This document shows positions 26,738-35,491 of a stretch of DNA of 64,000 nt, piece after piece. Origin of the DNA: Schaalia odontolytica (lineage in GTDB: Bacteria; Actinomycetota; Actinomycetes; Actinomycetales; Actinomycetaceae); the NCBI RefSeq assembly GCF_031191545.1, contig NZ_CP133472.1:310001-374000 (forward strand). The letters run 5' to 3'. Both the position numbers and the translations under genes were made by a program. Every line of letters starts with the position of its first letter. Positions within the stretch are counted from its first letter, which is position 1. The notes below the pieces were generated by a model. It was given only the letters and a program-made list of their open reading frames with translations, had not been told where the DNA came from and searched no databases.

Positions 26738-28115
26738 GGCGTTCGATCAGGTACGACTTGACCTTGTCGAGGGGGATGCGCACCTGCTCCATCGTGTCAC
26801 GATCACGGATGGTCACGGCGTGGTCCTCGATCGAGTCGAAGTCGTAGGTGATGCACAAAGGCGTGCCGATCTCGTCCTGGCGACGGTAGCGCCGTCCCAC
26901 GGCGCCTGCGTCGTCATAATCGACGTTCCAGATGCCACGCAGCTCGTCGGCCAGCTCTTGGGCGGGGCCTGTGAGCTCGGGCTTGCGCGACAGCGGCAGG
27001 ACGGCGGCCTTGACGGGAGCCAGGCGCGGATCCAGCTTGAGCACGACGCGCTTGTCGACGCCGCCCTTGGCGTTGGGGGCCTCGTCCTCGTGGTAGGCCT
27101 CGATGAGGAAGGCCATGAGGGAACGGGTCAGGCCCGCCGAGGGCTCGATGACGTAGGGCGTCCAGCGTTCCTTCGTGTTCGGGTCGAAGTAGTCGAGCTT
27201 CGCGCCGGAGGCTTCCGAGTGGACGCTCAGGTCGTAGTCGGTGCGGTTGGCGATGCCTTCGAGCTCGCCCCACTCGCTTCCCTGGAAACCGAAGCGGTAT
27301 TCCAGGTCGACGGTGCGCTTGGAGTAGTGCGAGAGTTTCTCCTGCGGATGCTCGTACTCGCGCAGGTTCTCCGCGTCGATACCCAGATCGACGTACCAGG
27401 CCTTGCGGTAGTCGATCCAGTACTGGTGCCATTCCTCGTCGGTACCGGGCTCGCAGAAGAACTCGAGTTCCATCTGCTCGAACTCGCGGGTGCGGAAGAT
27501 GAAGTTGCCGGGCGTGATCTCGTTACGGAAGGACTTGCCGATCTGGCCGATGCCGAACGGCGGCTTCTTACGCGCGGCATTCATGACGTTGGCGTAGTTG
27601 ACGAAGATGCCCTGCGCGGTTTCGGGGCGCAGGTAGTGCAGGCCGGCCTCGTCGTCAACGGGCCCCAGGTAGGTCTTGAGCAGGCCGGAGAAGGCGCGGG
27701 GCTCGGTCCACTGGCCGCGCACGCCACAATTGGGGCAGGCGATGTCGTCGTTGGACAGAGTGGATTCCTCGACGCCCTTCTTTTCGGCGAGTTCTTCGAT
27801 GAGCTGGTCCTGGCGGGCGCGCTTGTGGCAATTGAGGCATTCGATGAGGGGGTCGGTGAAGGCCTTGACGTGGCCGGAGGCAACCCACACCTCGCGCGGG
27901 AGGATGACGGAGGAGTCCAGGCCAACGACGTCGGCGCGGCGACGCACCATGGCATTCCACCAGGCGCGCTTGATGTTTTCCTTCAGTTCCACGCCCAGCG
28001 GCCCGTAGTCCCACGCGGAGCGGGTGCCGCCGTAGATTTCACCACAGGGAAAGACGAAGCCGCGGCGCTTGGCCAGGCTAATGACGTTGTCGAGGCGGGA
28101 GGGTCCCTTAGCCAC
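26727..28115 (-). CDS. glyS: Glycyl-tRNA synthetase, class II
   Basis: 462 residues from GTG 28113-28115, with AAGGAG 7 bases upstream; the frame continues further without a ribosome site. It charges tRNA-Gly. Visible features are the N-terminal block ([33 protein letters not shown]), a cysteine-rich zinc-like stretch (CLNCHKR, CPNCG), class II motif 2 region ([25 protein letters not shown]), and motif 3 ([17 protein letters not shown]). It is the alpha2-type single-chain enzyme usual in actinobacteria. Confidence 0.96.
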   Translation of the reverse strand: MAKGPSRLDNVISLAKRRGFVFPCGEIYGGTRSAWDYGPLGVELKENIKRAWWNAMVRRRADVVGLDSSVILPREVWVASGHVKAFTDPLIECLNCHKRARQDQLIEELAEKKGVEESTLSNDDIACPNCGVRGQWTEPRAFSGLLKTYLGPVDDEAGLHYLRPETAQGIFVNYANVMNAARKKPPFGIGQIGKSFRNEITPGNFIFRTREFEQMELEFFCEPGTDEEWHQYWIDYRKAWYVDLGIDAENLREYEHPQEKLSHYSKRTVDLEYRFGFQGSEWGELEGIANRTDYDLSVHSEASGAKLDYFDPNTKERWTPYVIEPSAGLTRSLMAFLIEAYHEDEAPNAKGGVDKRVVLKLDPRLAPVKAAVLPLSRKPELTGPAQELADELRGIWNVDYDDAGAVGRRYRRQDEIGTPLCITYDFDSIEDHAVTIRDRDTMEQVRIPLDKVKSYLIERLGC

Positions 28116-28286
28116 TTGTAACTCCTTGAATATGTCAGGCACGACTGGCTGTCGTGTCCCAACCGATACTAGCCGATAACTACTGCGTCGGGTGATTCCG
28201 GGCCACTGCGCACTCATGGATCCCACCACAGGGTCGCGCTTGGAGTTCTGGCTGGGCCCTGCGGCACTCTCCACCAGCACGCTCAC

Positions 28287-28383
28287 GGATAGGTAATGAA
28301 CATACGGATAGGTTATGCAGATCCGGATAGGTTATTAACCTATCCGGATGTCAATTACCTATCCACATCGTCGTAACCTATCC
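28287..28383. repeat. Six-element symmetric array with exact 19-bp spacing
   Basis: Three direct copies of GGATAGGTWAT start at 28287, 28306 and 28325; three inverted copies (WTWACCTATCC type) start at 28335, 28354 and 28373. Each step is 19 bases (11-bp element, 8-bp spacer). The inner pair forms a perfect 29-bp palindrome, 28321-28349, with 14-bp arms ATCCGGATAGGTTA around a central T. The spacers are not conserved. The form suggests a multi-site operator or cooperative protein-binding platform; the protein is unknown. Confidence 0.9.
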
Positions 28384-28663
28384 ACATGCGCGGGAGCAGG
28401 CCCCTCCAGGCCACCCGTATAGCGACGACGGATGACGGGGCAGCCACACACAGGGCACGATGAAGTAGCCGTATCCCCGAGGTACAGACAAGCGCCTCGA
28501 ACTTAGAGTATCCGTACAAAAAAGACAAAGTGTCAACACTCCACCACCACAATGCGCCATTCTCGTCGGTGGTGACCGCAGCCTTCAACACCGACGGTTC
28601 GACACCAGCGCGCCTTACGGTGACACCGCCAGCGCATGCACCGTCCGATAACCCATGAAACAG

Positions 28664-28710
28664 CCCCGGCCTCGCCCCTTCCGCGAGAGGGGACGAGGCC
28701 GGGGACGCGG
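28664..28710 (-). terminator. Hairpin terminator for the GntR/ABC operon
   Basis: CCCCGGCCTCG plus CCCCT pairs with AGGGG plus CGAGGCCGGGG, separated by a short loop. It lies about 35 bases past the stop of the membrane protein at 28746. Confidence 0.8.
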
Positions 28711-28745
28711 CGGTTGGGATCGTTTTCCAGCGGGTTGGCTCGGTA

Positions 28746-29468
28746 TCAGCCGACGCGCCGGATGTGCCCCGAGGCGGTCAGCGGCCAGCCGGAGGCGACG
28801 ACCGTCAGCGGGATGAGGCCGAGCAGCCAGAAGGCCGGGTGCATGGGTGGGAGGTAGCCGGACTTGTGGACGAGGGTGAGGACCAGCCACGTGACCGGCG
28901 CGCCGATCGCGCAGATGCCCAGCGGGATCGCGACCATGAGCACGAAGGCCCGCTTCCAGGTCGACCCGATGCAGCGCGACAGGCCGCCAATAAAGCGCCC
29001 GGCCCCGTCGCAGGCAACCCACGTGAGGACGACGTAGATCCACGAGTCAATACCGAGGGGGAAGGAATCACGTCCCATGGCGAAGAGCAAGGGATGGATG
29101 ACGATGAGCAGCCACCAGAGGAGGGATCCCAGGACGATGATGAGGAGAGAGTGAACGTAGCTTGCCGCGGTGAGCACTGGTCGCGAGCCGCCGCTGAGGG
29201 CGGAGGCGCGCATGTCGATGGTGGAGCTGAGGACCCCGCAGACGAAGACGAAGACACCCGTGACGGCGGCCGAGTTCGTGGCGGCCTGTTCCACCTGTCC
29301 GGTGACGTCGGAGACCGAGAGGTAGACGATGCCGTTGACCACGAAGTTGACGAGGAACTGGAAGCTCACGACCAGCAGGTAGAGCACCACGATGAAGCGC
29401 CAGCCGACGAGTCCGACGCGCAGGGGCGAGGGAGAGGACTTGATGAGGTCGGGGTTTGCAGTGCTCAT
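28746..29468 (-). CDS. Integral membrane protein of ABC operon
   Basis: 240 residues with about six hydrophobic segments (30-50, 75-95, 115-135, 150-165, 180-200, 215-235) and no ATPase motifs. It overlaps the ATP-binding protein gene by 4 bases, so it probably is its permease partner or a co-expressed membrane subunit. No family was recognised beyond the layout. Substrate unknown. Confidence 0.75.
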   Translation of the reverse strand: MSTANPDLIKSSPSPLRVGLVGWRFIVVLYLLVVSFQFLVNFVVNGIVYLSVSDVTGQVEQAATNSAAVTGVFVFVCGVLSSTIDMRASALSGGSRPVLTAASYVHSLLIIVLGSLLWWLLIVIHPLLFAMGRDSFPLGIDSWIYVVLTWVACDGAGRFIGGLSRCIGSTWKRAFVLMVAIPLGICAIGAPVTWLVLTLVHKSGYLPPMHPAFWLLGLIPLTVVASGWPLTASGHIRRVG

Positions 29469-30361
29469 TGGTCTTTCTCCTGGATGAGGTAGGCGAAGGC
29501 GTCCTGGAAGGAGCAGGGCGAGAGTGTGAGGGAGTGGGAGGCGATCTCGCGGTCGGAGATGCCGCGTCCGCGCAGGTCTACGACGATCTCTCGGGCGGAT
29601 CCGAGCGTTCGCGAGGTGATGACGTCGAGGCCGGGGTGGTCGATCAGGAAGCTCTCCACGTCGGCTGCGTTTCCGGTGATGGCGCAGATGCGCGAGGTGA
29701 ACGTCTCGACGCTCTCGTGGGCGAGCAGGCGCCCACTCTTGAGGGCAACGACATCTTCGGCGACATTCTCGAGCTCGGAGACCATGTGCGAGGAGATGAG
29801 GAAGGTGCGCCGGGGGCGGCGTCCCTCCATGGCGTCGGCGGCCAGGGTGAGCAGCTCCTCGTAGAAGGCGTATCGGGTGGGCACGTCCAGGGGCGCCTGA
29901 ATCTCATCGAGGACGGTGATGGGCGCGCCCGAGGCCAGGGCGACGGCGCCGGTGAGGATCGCGGCCTGGCCGGAGGAGACCTTGCGTAGCTTCTTGCGAC
30001 GCTTCATCTGGAATCCGAAACGCTGGGCGTAGTGGTCGAAAAGCTTCTGGTCCCAGGTTGGGCGCAGGGAGGCGTAGGCGACTAGCGCCCCGGCCGAGGA
30101 GTTGTCGAAGTCCCTGTCGGAGGAGGCCATGACCGAGTAGCCGAGCAGGTCGTTGGGGCGCATGCCCGTTCCATTGATGGACACGCCTCCCGAGGTGGGC
30201 GGAAGCAGGCCGGACAGGACCTGCATGAGGGTTGTCTTTCCCGATCCGTTGGGGCCCACGAGCGCGGTGACGGTGGAGTCGCCGAACTCGAGGGAGAGGT
30301 CGGTGAGGGCCTGTTCCGCCTCCCCCGGATAGGCGTGGTTGATGGCGTTGAAGGTGATCAT
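29465..30361 (-). CDS. ABC transporter ATP-binding protein
   Basis: 298 residues. Walker A is GPNGSGKTTL; the signature region is degenerate (KLRKVSSGQAAIL in place of LSGGQ); Walker B is ITVLDEIQAPLD, with Ile-Gln where Pro-Thr is usual; the switch His is in LISSHMVSELE. The family is close to YtrB/antibiotic-type ABC ATPases controlled by GntR regulators. It overlaps the regulator and permease genes by 4 bases on each side. Confidence 0.88.
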   Translation of the reverse strand: MITFNAINHAYPGEAEQALTDLSLEFGDSTVTALVGPNGSGKTTLMQVLSGLLPPTSGGVSINGTGMRPNDLLGYSVMASSDRDFDNSSAGALVAYASLRPTWDQKLFDHYAQRFGFQMKRRKKLRKVSSGQAAILTGAVALASGAPITVLDEIQAPLDVPTRYAFYEELLTLAADAMEGRRPRRTFLISSHMVSELENVAEDVVALKSGRLLAHESVETFTSRICAITGNAADVESFLIDHPGLDVITSRTLGSAREIVVDLRGRGISDREIASHSLTLSPCSFQDAFAYLIQEKDQ

Positions 30362-30747
30362 GAGTCTTCCTTGGTGCGAGTCTTAGCCGTGTACGCGCGA
30401 ACATGGTCCGCGATGGAGCCGATGTCGAGGCCGAGCGCGAGTCCCGCCTCGACGGCCGGGTAGAGAGTGTCGTCGACGTAGGTTGTCAGGCCCGCCTCGA
30501 CGAGGGAAGCGTGGGCCCCCTCGGCGACGAACATTCCGATCCCGCGTCGTTTTTCAACGAGCCCCTCGTCGACGAGGATGGCGAACGCCTTGCCGACGGT
30601 GGCGGGGTTGATGCGGTACATGGCGGAGTATTCGGTGGTGGACGTGAGCTGGTCCCCGTCGCGCAGTGCGCCGCGCAGGATTTGGTCACGAATACTGTCG
30701 GCGATCTGGACGTAGATCGGGATCCCCGAGACGAAGGTCGGGGGCAT
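30358..30747 (-). CDS. GntR-family regulator, YtrA subfamily
   Basis: 129 residues from ATG 30745-30747, chosen over an ATG at 30765 because GGGAGG lies 5 bases upstream. The winged helix (IYVQIADSIRDQILRG, TTEYSAMYRINPATVGKAFAILVDEGLVEKRRGIGMFV) is followed by a short helical C-terminus of about 50 residues, as in YtrA-type regulators of ABC operons. It likely represses its own operon; see the inverted repeat at 30771-30806. Confidence 0.9.
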   Translation of the reverse strand: MPPTFVSGIPIYVQIADSIRDQILRGALRDGDQLTSTTEYSAMYRINPATVGKAFAILVDEGLVEKRRGIGMFVAEGAHASLVEAGLTTYVDDTLYPAVEAGLALGLDIGSIADHVRAYTAKTRTKEDS

Positions 30748-30770
30748 GGATACCTCCCCATTCATGTTCA

Positions 30771-30806
30771 GCGGTTCCTTACATGACTAATAAACCACCG
30801 AACCGC
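30771..30806. promoter_or_regulatory. Inverted repeat, candidate operator of the GntR/ABC operon
   Basis: GCGGTTC (30771-30777) and GAACCGC (30800-30806) flank a 22-base AT-rich spacer immediately upstream of the regulator. YtrA-type proteins bind such spaced dyads near their own promoter; binding here is an inference. Confidence 0.5.
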
Positions 30807-31194
30807 CTATCCCGTCAAGCGAATTCAGCAAATGTGTCCCGCGTCACGTCCAATCGTGGCCCGGACTCCCATCGCGCACGGCACCCACAGTCACACATGA
30901 TGTCCATTCGGCACGGGAGAGACATAGCCGCAAAACATTGAAGTTCCGGGACATCTACACACCTCAGGAGAGTGCCCGCAGGGACATGCGGGCGAGTGTG
31001 CGAAGTAACCACCCACTGAGGATGCCACTCAGCGACCGGCCCCCTCTCCCCTGCGCCCACGCCTGCGCAGCTGGGCGAGCCACTGGCCTCTGTCGTTGGT
31101 ATCGAGCGCCCTACGCCCACGCCTGCGCAGCTGGGCCCGACTACTGGAATCATTAACCCATCCATACGTACTCAAACCCGACGGGTTGCCAAGT

Positions 31195-32245
31195 CCCGGG
31201 TTTTGCGCAGGGGTGTTGAGGCCGCCTTCTTTCGTGTTGTGGGATTCCAGGTTCCACGGTCGTTCTTGTCTGGGAGCGCGGTACACCCGATCCGTGGGCA
31301 TTGCACCCGTTCTGTTCGGGTGCAGCGCCCCGTAAAGGGTGCAGCGCCACGTAACGGGTGTAGCGCCACGCGACTGGTGCAGCGCCCCGTAAAGGGTGCA
31401 GAACTCCGTAACGCGTGCAGCACCACGCGTGATGCCGCCGCTTGTGGCCTGGTCCGGGTTTGTGTGTAGGGGTGTTGAGGCCGCTTTCCTTCGTGTTGTG
31501 GGATTCCAGGTTCCACGCTCGTTCTTATCTGGGAGCGCGGTACACCCGATCCGTAGGCATTGCACCCGATCGGTGGGCATTGCACCCGATCCGTGGGCAT
31601 TGCACCCGTTCTGTTCGGGTGCAGCGCCACGTAACGGGTGTAGCGCCACGTAACGGGTGTAGCGCCACTCAACGGGTGCAGCACCACGCGTGATGCCGCC
31701 GCTTAATTCGCTTATCAGGTCCCGGGTTTGTGTGTTGGGGTGTTGAGGCCGCTTTCTTTCGTGTTGTGGGATTCCAGGTTCCGCGGTAGTTCTTGTGTGG
31801 GAGCGCGGTACACCCGATCCGTGGACATTGCACCCGATCCGTGGGCATTGCACCCGTTCTGTTCGGGTGCAGCGCCACGCAACGGGTGTAGCGCCACGTA
31901 ACGGGTGCAGCGCCACGTAAAGGGTGCAGAGCTCCGTAACGTGTGCAGCGCCCGCGTGATGCCGCCGCTTGATTAGCCTGTCAAGTCCGGGTTTGTGTGT
32001 TGGGGTGTTGAGGCCGCTTTCCTTCGTGTTGTGGGATTCCAAGTTCCGCGGTAGTTCTTGTCTGCGAGCGCGGTACACCCGATCCGTAGGCATTGCACCC
32101 GATCTGATCGGGTGCAGCACCACGTAACGGGTGCAGCGCCACGCAACGGGTGTAGTGCCACGCAACGGGTGCAGCACCACGTAACGGGTGTAGCGCCACG
32201 TAACAGGTGCCGCGCCACGCGTGATGCCTCCGCTTGATTGTCTGG
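31195..32245. repeat. Four ~265-bp macro-repeats, each with eight short units flipping orientation at a hairpin
   Basis: Units begin at about 31195, 31453, 31720 and 31986. Each has a conserved ~95-base head (GGGGTGTTGAGGCCGC ... GGTTCC ... GGGAGCGCGG), then eight related 19-20-bp units, then a tail CACGCGTGATGCC. The first units read TGCACCCGATCCGTGGGCAT; after a hairpin (GCACCCG/CGGGTGC) the rest read in the opposite sense, GGGTGCAGCGCCACGTAAC. Forward plus reverse counts are 2+6, 4+4, 3+5 and 2+6, always eight. No protein is credible: the head occurs in different reading frames within the same long minus-strand frame. Confidence 0.85.
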
Positions 32246-32517
32246 CTGTGGTCTCGTGTTGTCGCGAGGTGCGTTCGCGTGCGCATCTGGAGGCATGTGG
32301 ACCCACAATTGCTCGTTAATGAGGGGTATTGCACCAGGTGGGAGGTGATGCAATGATCGCAACCTGCTGCAATGCTCACAGACGCATCAGATGACCCCCT
32401 GGGCACAGCGCCCACACAGCCACCCATCCGGTTAGCGTGCGCAATGAGCGTCCCCGGGCACCACCAATCGGGCAGACACCGCCTTCCGCCGGGTCACGAT
32501 CCCGCAGTCTATGCAGG

Positions 32518-32618
32518 CCCGTCGCCTGCCACCCATCCCCCGCTCCCTCCATAGCACTGCGCATGGCCCGTCGCCTGCCGCCCATCCCCCGCTCTCTCCG
32601 TAGCACCGCGCATGGCCC
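32518..32618. repeat. 49-bp tandem repeat, about two copies
   Basis: CCCGTCGCCTGCC begins at 32518 and 32567, and a partial third copy starts at 32616. The copies differ at a few bases. Non-coding as far as visible. Confidence 0.8.
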
Positions 32619-32726
32619 GTCGCCCGCCCGCCTCCACACGCCCCTTCGGTCAGCTACAGCAACGCTCGCCCGCAGGCAACGACGCAGGCAGTACTGTTCC
32701 GCACCGGACCACACAAAGAGCACCGG

Positions 32727-32762
32727 CCTCGTCCCACGGGGATAGGGGACGAGGCCGGGGCC
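32727..32762 (-). terminator. Hairpin terminator after malG
   Basis: CCGGCCTCGTCCC pairs with GGGGACGAGGCCGG, about 26 bases beyond the malG stop. Same GGCCTCG stem type as other terminators in the window. Confidence 0.75.
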
Positions 32763-32788
32763 GGCTAGGTGAGAGGGCGCGGAAGCGC

Positions 32789-33685
32789 TTACTCCTTGAC
32801 GCCGCCAGCGGTCAGGCCGGAGACGATGTACTTCTGCAGGTACTGGAACAGCAGGATCACGGGGACGGCCGCGATCACAGAACCGGCGGCAAAAATGCCC
32901 CACGGGGCGGTACGAGCATCAGCCGCCCACATGTACATGCCGACAGCCAGGGTGAACTGCCCCTGATCCTGCAGGACAACCTTCGCGATCACGAAGTCGC
33001 CGAGCGAGGAAATGAAGCTCAGCAGGCCGACGACCGCCAGGACCGGACGAACCAGTGGCATGATGATCGTCCAGAAGGTCTGGGCGTGCGTCGCGCCGTC
33101 GATCATGGCCGCCTCGTCCAGCGAACGCGGGATCGAGTTGAAGAAGCCGTAGAGCAGGAAGGTGTTCGATCCGAGCGCGCCACCGAGGTAGACGCAGATC
33201 AGGCCGAGCTTGGAGTTCAGGCCGAGGACCGGGAAGATGTCCTGGATGCCCAGGAGCAGCAGGTAGAGGGCCACGAAGGCCAGCATCTGCGGGAACATCT
33301 GCACCAGCAGCAGGCCGGTGAGGGTCGCGCGGCGTCCCTTGAAGCGGAAGCGGCTGAACGCGTAGGCGGCAGCCGCGCCCATGAGGACGGTGCCCACAGC
33401 GGTCGTGGTCGACACGATCAGGGAGTTGAGGACCCACGACCAGTACGCGGAGTACTGGCCGCTGCCCAGCGCCGTGAAGTTCTCGAACGACAGCTTCGAG
33501 AAAAGGTTGTTCGAGCCGGTCAGCGTCGCGCCGGGGTTCAGGGACACCGACAGGACGTAGAGCAGCGGAACGAGGCAGTAGATGATCATCAGGATGGCGA
33601 CGATGTGGCGCCATCCCACCTCGGTCCACCAGCGAGCGCCCTTCAGGGTGGATTCGCGATTCTTCTTCACTGTTGCAGTGCTCAT
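32789..33685 (-). CDS. malG: Maltose/maltodextrin-type ABC permease MalG
   Basis: 298 residues from ATG 33683-33685, which shares its A with the malF stop TGA. Six membrane helices and the EAA loop (DEAAMIDGATHAQTFWTIIMPLVRP), where the ATPase docks, are clear. The C-terminus GGVKE is typical for MalG. It acts with MalF and the MalE-like binding protein to import an oligosaccharide. No malK is nearby, so a shared multi-sugar ATPase (MsiK-like) encoded elsewhere is expected. Confidence 0.92.
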   Translation of the reverse strand: MSTATVKKNRESTLKGARWWTEVGWRHIVAILMIIYCLVPLLYVLSVSLNPGATLTGSNNLFSKLSFENFTALGSGQYSAYWSWVLNSLIVSTTTAVGTVLMGAAAAYAFSRFRFKGRRATLTGLLLVQMFPQMLAFVALYLLLLGIQDIFPVLGLNSKLGLICVYLGGALGSNTFLLYGFFNSIPRSLDEAAMIDGATHAQTFWTIIMPLVRPVLAVVGLLSFISSLGDFVIAKVVLQDQGQFTLAVGMYMWAADARTAPWGIFAAGSVIAAVPVILLFQYLQKYIVSGLTAGGVKE

Positions 33686-35277
33686 CACAGCTCCTCAAGG
33701 GTCTTCGTCTGGCGGAAACCGAGCCACGCGATCACGCCCACGACAATGAAGATGACGATGGACATGGCCGAGGCCAGGCCGTAGTTCGGGGAACCCGACT
33801 CGATCGCAATCTTGTAGACCATCGAGATCAGGATGTCAGTCTGGCCGACGTCCAAGCCCGGGTAGTTCGGGCCGCCGCCGGTCAACATGTAGATGAGCGA
33901 GAAGTTGTTGAAGTTGAACGCGAAGGAGGCGATCAGCAGCGGGACCGTGGACTGCAGGACGAGCGGCAGCTTGATGGACCACACGGTGCGCAGGCCCGAG
34001 GCGCCGTCGATCTTGGCCGCCTCTTCGACATCGCCGGGCAGGGACTGCAGGGCACCCAGGCACACGAGGAACATGTAGGGGAAGCCAAGCCACAGGTTCA
34101 CGCCCAGGATCGAGAACTTCGCCAGCAGGCCGTCGGTCAGCCACGGAATGTCCGCGCCGCCCAGGACGACCTGGTTGATGAAGCCGAAGTCCTTGTTGAG
34201 CATGCCCTTCCACACCAGAGTGGCCAGGAAGGCCGGGAAGGCGTAGGGAAGGATCATGAGGGACTGGTAGATCTTGCGGCCCTTGATGCGCTTGTCCGCA
34301 AACACGAGGCCGAGGATCAGGCCCAGCGCGAAGGTTGACAGAACGGACGCGCCGGCAAAGACGAAGGACCACAGCAGGGCCTTGAGGAAGGGGCCAGCCA
34401 GATCGCCGCGGGCAAACATGTTCATGTAGTTGTCGAAGCCGACGAAGACGCGCCAGCCCGGGTCGATCTGGTTGCCGTCGGCGTCAACGAAGGCACCGAT
34501 CTTGTTGTTGGCCGTGTAGACGACGCCGGAGGCCGTGTCGGTCAGAGTGTCGGCAGCCTCATCGTAGTTGTAGCGGGACTTGGCCAGGTAGGCGCTCGAC
34601 CCGTCGTCGGTACGGTAGCTTCCGTCGTTGGGGTCGGAGGAAGCCGGAACCTTGATGGCGAAGACCTTCTGCTGCGTCTCGGGCTTGAGGATCTCAGCGA
34701 TCGTCAGGACCTTGTAACCGTCAACCGCGCTCAGTGTTCCTGCGGCGTAGGTGCCGGACACTTCGTGCAGCGGAGTATCGGAGTCACCCACGCGGATGGT
34801 GCCCGTCGCGGTATCGACGACCGCCAGGCCGAGGCCGGAGCTATCCTCAACGACGGCTGCGGGCAGGCTGGGCGCCCCCTCAGCGCGCTGCTCGGACGCC
34901 TGAAGGATCGAGGCGATGGCATCGTCCTTGCTCGAGTTGTGGCCCTGGCCGTAGTTCGTGAAGGACACGTAGCCCGTGTACCCCATGACGAAGACCTGGT
35001 AGATGAGCAGGAAGACCATTCCGGGAACCAGGTACTTCGCGGGAATCATCCGCTTGGAGAAGTACACCCAGTTAACGACGAGGAGTAGGACGGCCAGGAC
35101 GGCGAGCACCGTCCAGGATCCCACCATGTATGCGGTGAAGATGCCGTAGAGTCCCAGGGCATCGATGAGCATCATCAGGATGAGCTTGACGAAGAAACCG
35201 GGCCTGGTCACTTCGCTCGCGTGCGAAGCCTTGGGCCCCGCCTTCTTCTTTTCTGCAGCCTTCACTGGCTCAGACAT
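33685..35277 (-). CDS. malF: Maltose/maltodextrin-type ABC permease MalF with large extracellular loop
   Basis: 530 residues from ATG 35275-35277 (MSEPVKAAEKK). A group of N-terminal helices (about 27-110) precedes a ~180-residue extracellular region (about 115-310), comparable in position to the P2 loop of enteric MalF. The C-terminal permease core has the EAA loop (EEAAKIDGASGLRTVWSIKLPLV). It overlaps malG. A strong hairpin separates it from the upstream malE. Confidence 0.92.
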   Translation of the reverse strand: MSEPVKAAEKKKAGPKASHASEVTRPGFFVKLILMMLIDALGLYGIFTAYMVGSWTVLAVLAVLLLVVNWVYFSKRMIPAKYLVPGMVFLLIYQVFVMGYTGYVSFTNYGQGHNSSKDDAIASILQASEQRAEGAPSLPAAVVEDSSGLGLAVVDTATGTIRVGDSDTPLHEVSGTYAAGTLSAVDGYKVLTIAEILKPETQQKVFAIKVPASSDPNDGSYRTDDGSSAYLAKSRYNYDEAADTLTDTASGVVYTANNKIGAFVDADGNQIDPGWRVFVGFDNYMNMFARGDLAGPFLKALLWSFVFAGASVLSTFALGLILGLVFADKRIKGRKIYQSLMILPYAFPAFLATLVWKGMLNKDFGFINQVVLGGADIPWLTDGLLAKFSILGVNLWLGFPYMFLVCLGALQSLPGDVEEAAKIDGASGLRTVWSIKLPLVLQSTVPLLIASFAFNFNNFSLIYMLTGGGPNYPGLDVGQTDILISMVYKIAIESGSPNYGLASAMSIVIFIVVGVIAWLGFRQTKTLEEL

Positions 35278-35393
35278 CGTGTCCTCCACACGTGCGCGTT
35301 TCGCGCCATTGCGACGATACCCGCCTTGCAGCGGGTCGGGAAGCACCGCGAGGTGCGGTTGCGCCGCACAGCGGCGCGGTTGTTTGGAAGAGT

Positions 35394-35433
35394 CTCGCAC
35401 CCGCCCGCCGCGTGGGAAGCGGGCGGGTGCGAG
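35394..35433 (-). terminator. Intra-operon hairpin between malE and malF
   Basis: CTCGCACCCGCCCGC (35394-35408) pairs perfectly with GCGGGCGGGTGCGAG (35419-35433). No U-run follows on the minus strand. It probably causes partial termination or protects the malE mRNA, giving more binding protein than permease. The remaining sequence between malE and malF holds no gene. Confidence 0.7.
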
Positions 35434-35491
35434 GCTGGGTGCTCACCAGCGGCGAGCGGGCCCCCGGTCGACTAGCGTCCGGCGGGCGCGA

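Larger units (their letters stand above)
28116..28745. promoter_or_regulatory. Intergenic region upstream of glyS with repeat array and minus-strand promoter candidates
   Basis: 630 bases with no gene I trust. It contains the symmetric array at 28287-28383, two minus-strand -35-like TTGACA boxes (complement at 28349-28354 inside the array, and at 28531-28536 with GATACT 18 bases downstream at 28507-28512) and a terminator for the ABC operon at 28664-28710. AT-rich sequence around 28505-28540 contrasts with the flanking genes. Confidence 0.5.
30807..32788. other. Two-kb gene-free region dominated by repeats
   Basis: No ORF here has a ribosome site and a recognisable protein. Contents: a small hairpin at about 30973-30992; two copies of a 23-bp imperfectly palindromic element (CGCCCACGCCTGC...) at 31054-31076 and 31114-31136, exactly 60 bases apart; the four macro-repeats at 31195-32245; a 49-bp tandem repeat at 32518-32618; and the terminator at 32727-32762. 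Confidence 0.8.

Noticed and set aside
28359-28386. CTATCCACA copies that differ by one base from a DnaA box
   Set aside because: Only two of six array elements show it, and the rest of an origin (AT-rich unwinding element, dnaA/dnaN nearby) is missing.
28355-28591. 78-codon minus-strand frame near the symmetric array
   Set aside because: It runs into the repeat array, has a promoter-like sequence inside it and no ribosome site. It could be a decayed gene but nothing supports that.
30938-31156. Short plus-strand frame before the macro-repeats
   Set aside because: It includes the paired 23-bp dyads, has no ribosome site and no recognisable protein.
31195-32245. CRISPR-like array
   Set aside because: Units are contiguous without unique spacers, flip orientation and no cas genes are near.
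31029-32306. Long minus-strand frame (425 codons) with repeated ALHPLRG-like text
   Set aside because: The same DNA head is read in different frames in successive macro-repeats, no ribosome site or start fits, and the composition follows from GC-rich repeats. Treated as non-coding.
32612-33784. 390-codon plus-strand frame over malG and malF
   Set aside because: It is antisense to two well-defined permease genes and is rich in Arg/Gln/Asp as typical for shadow frames.
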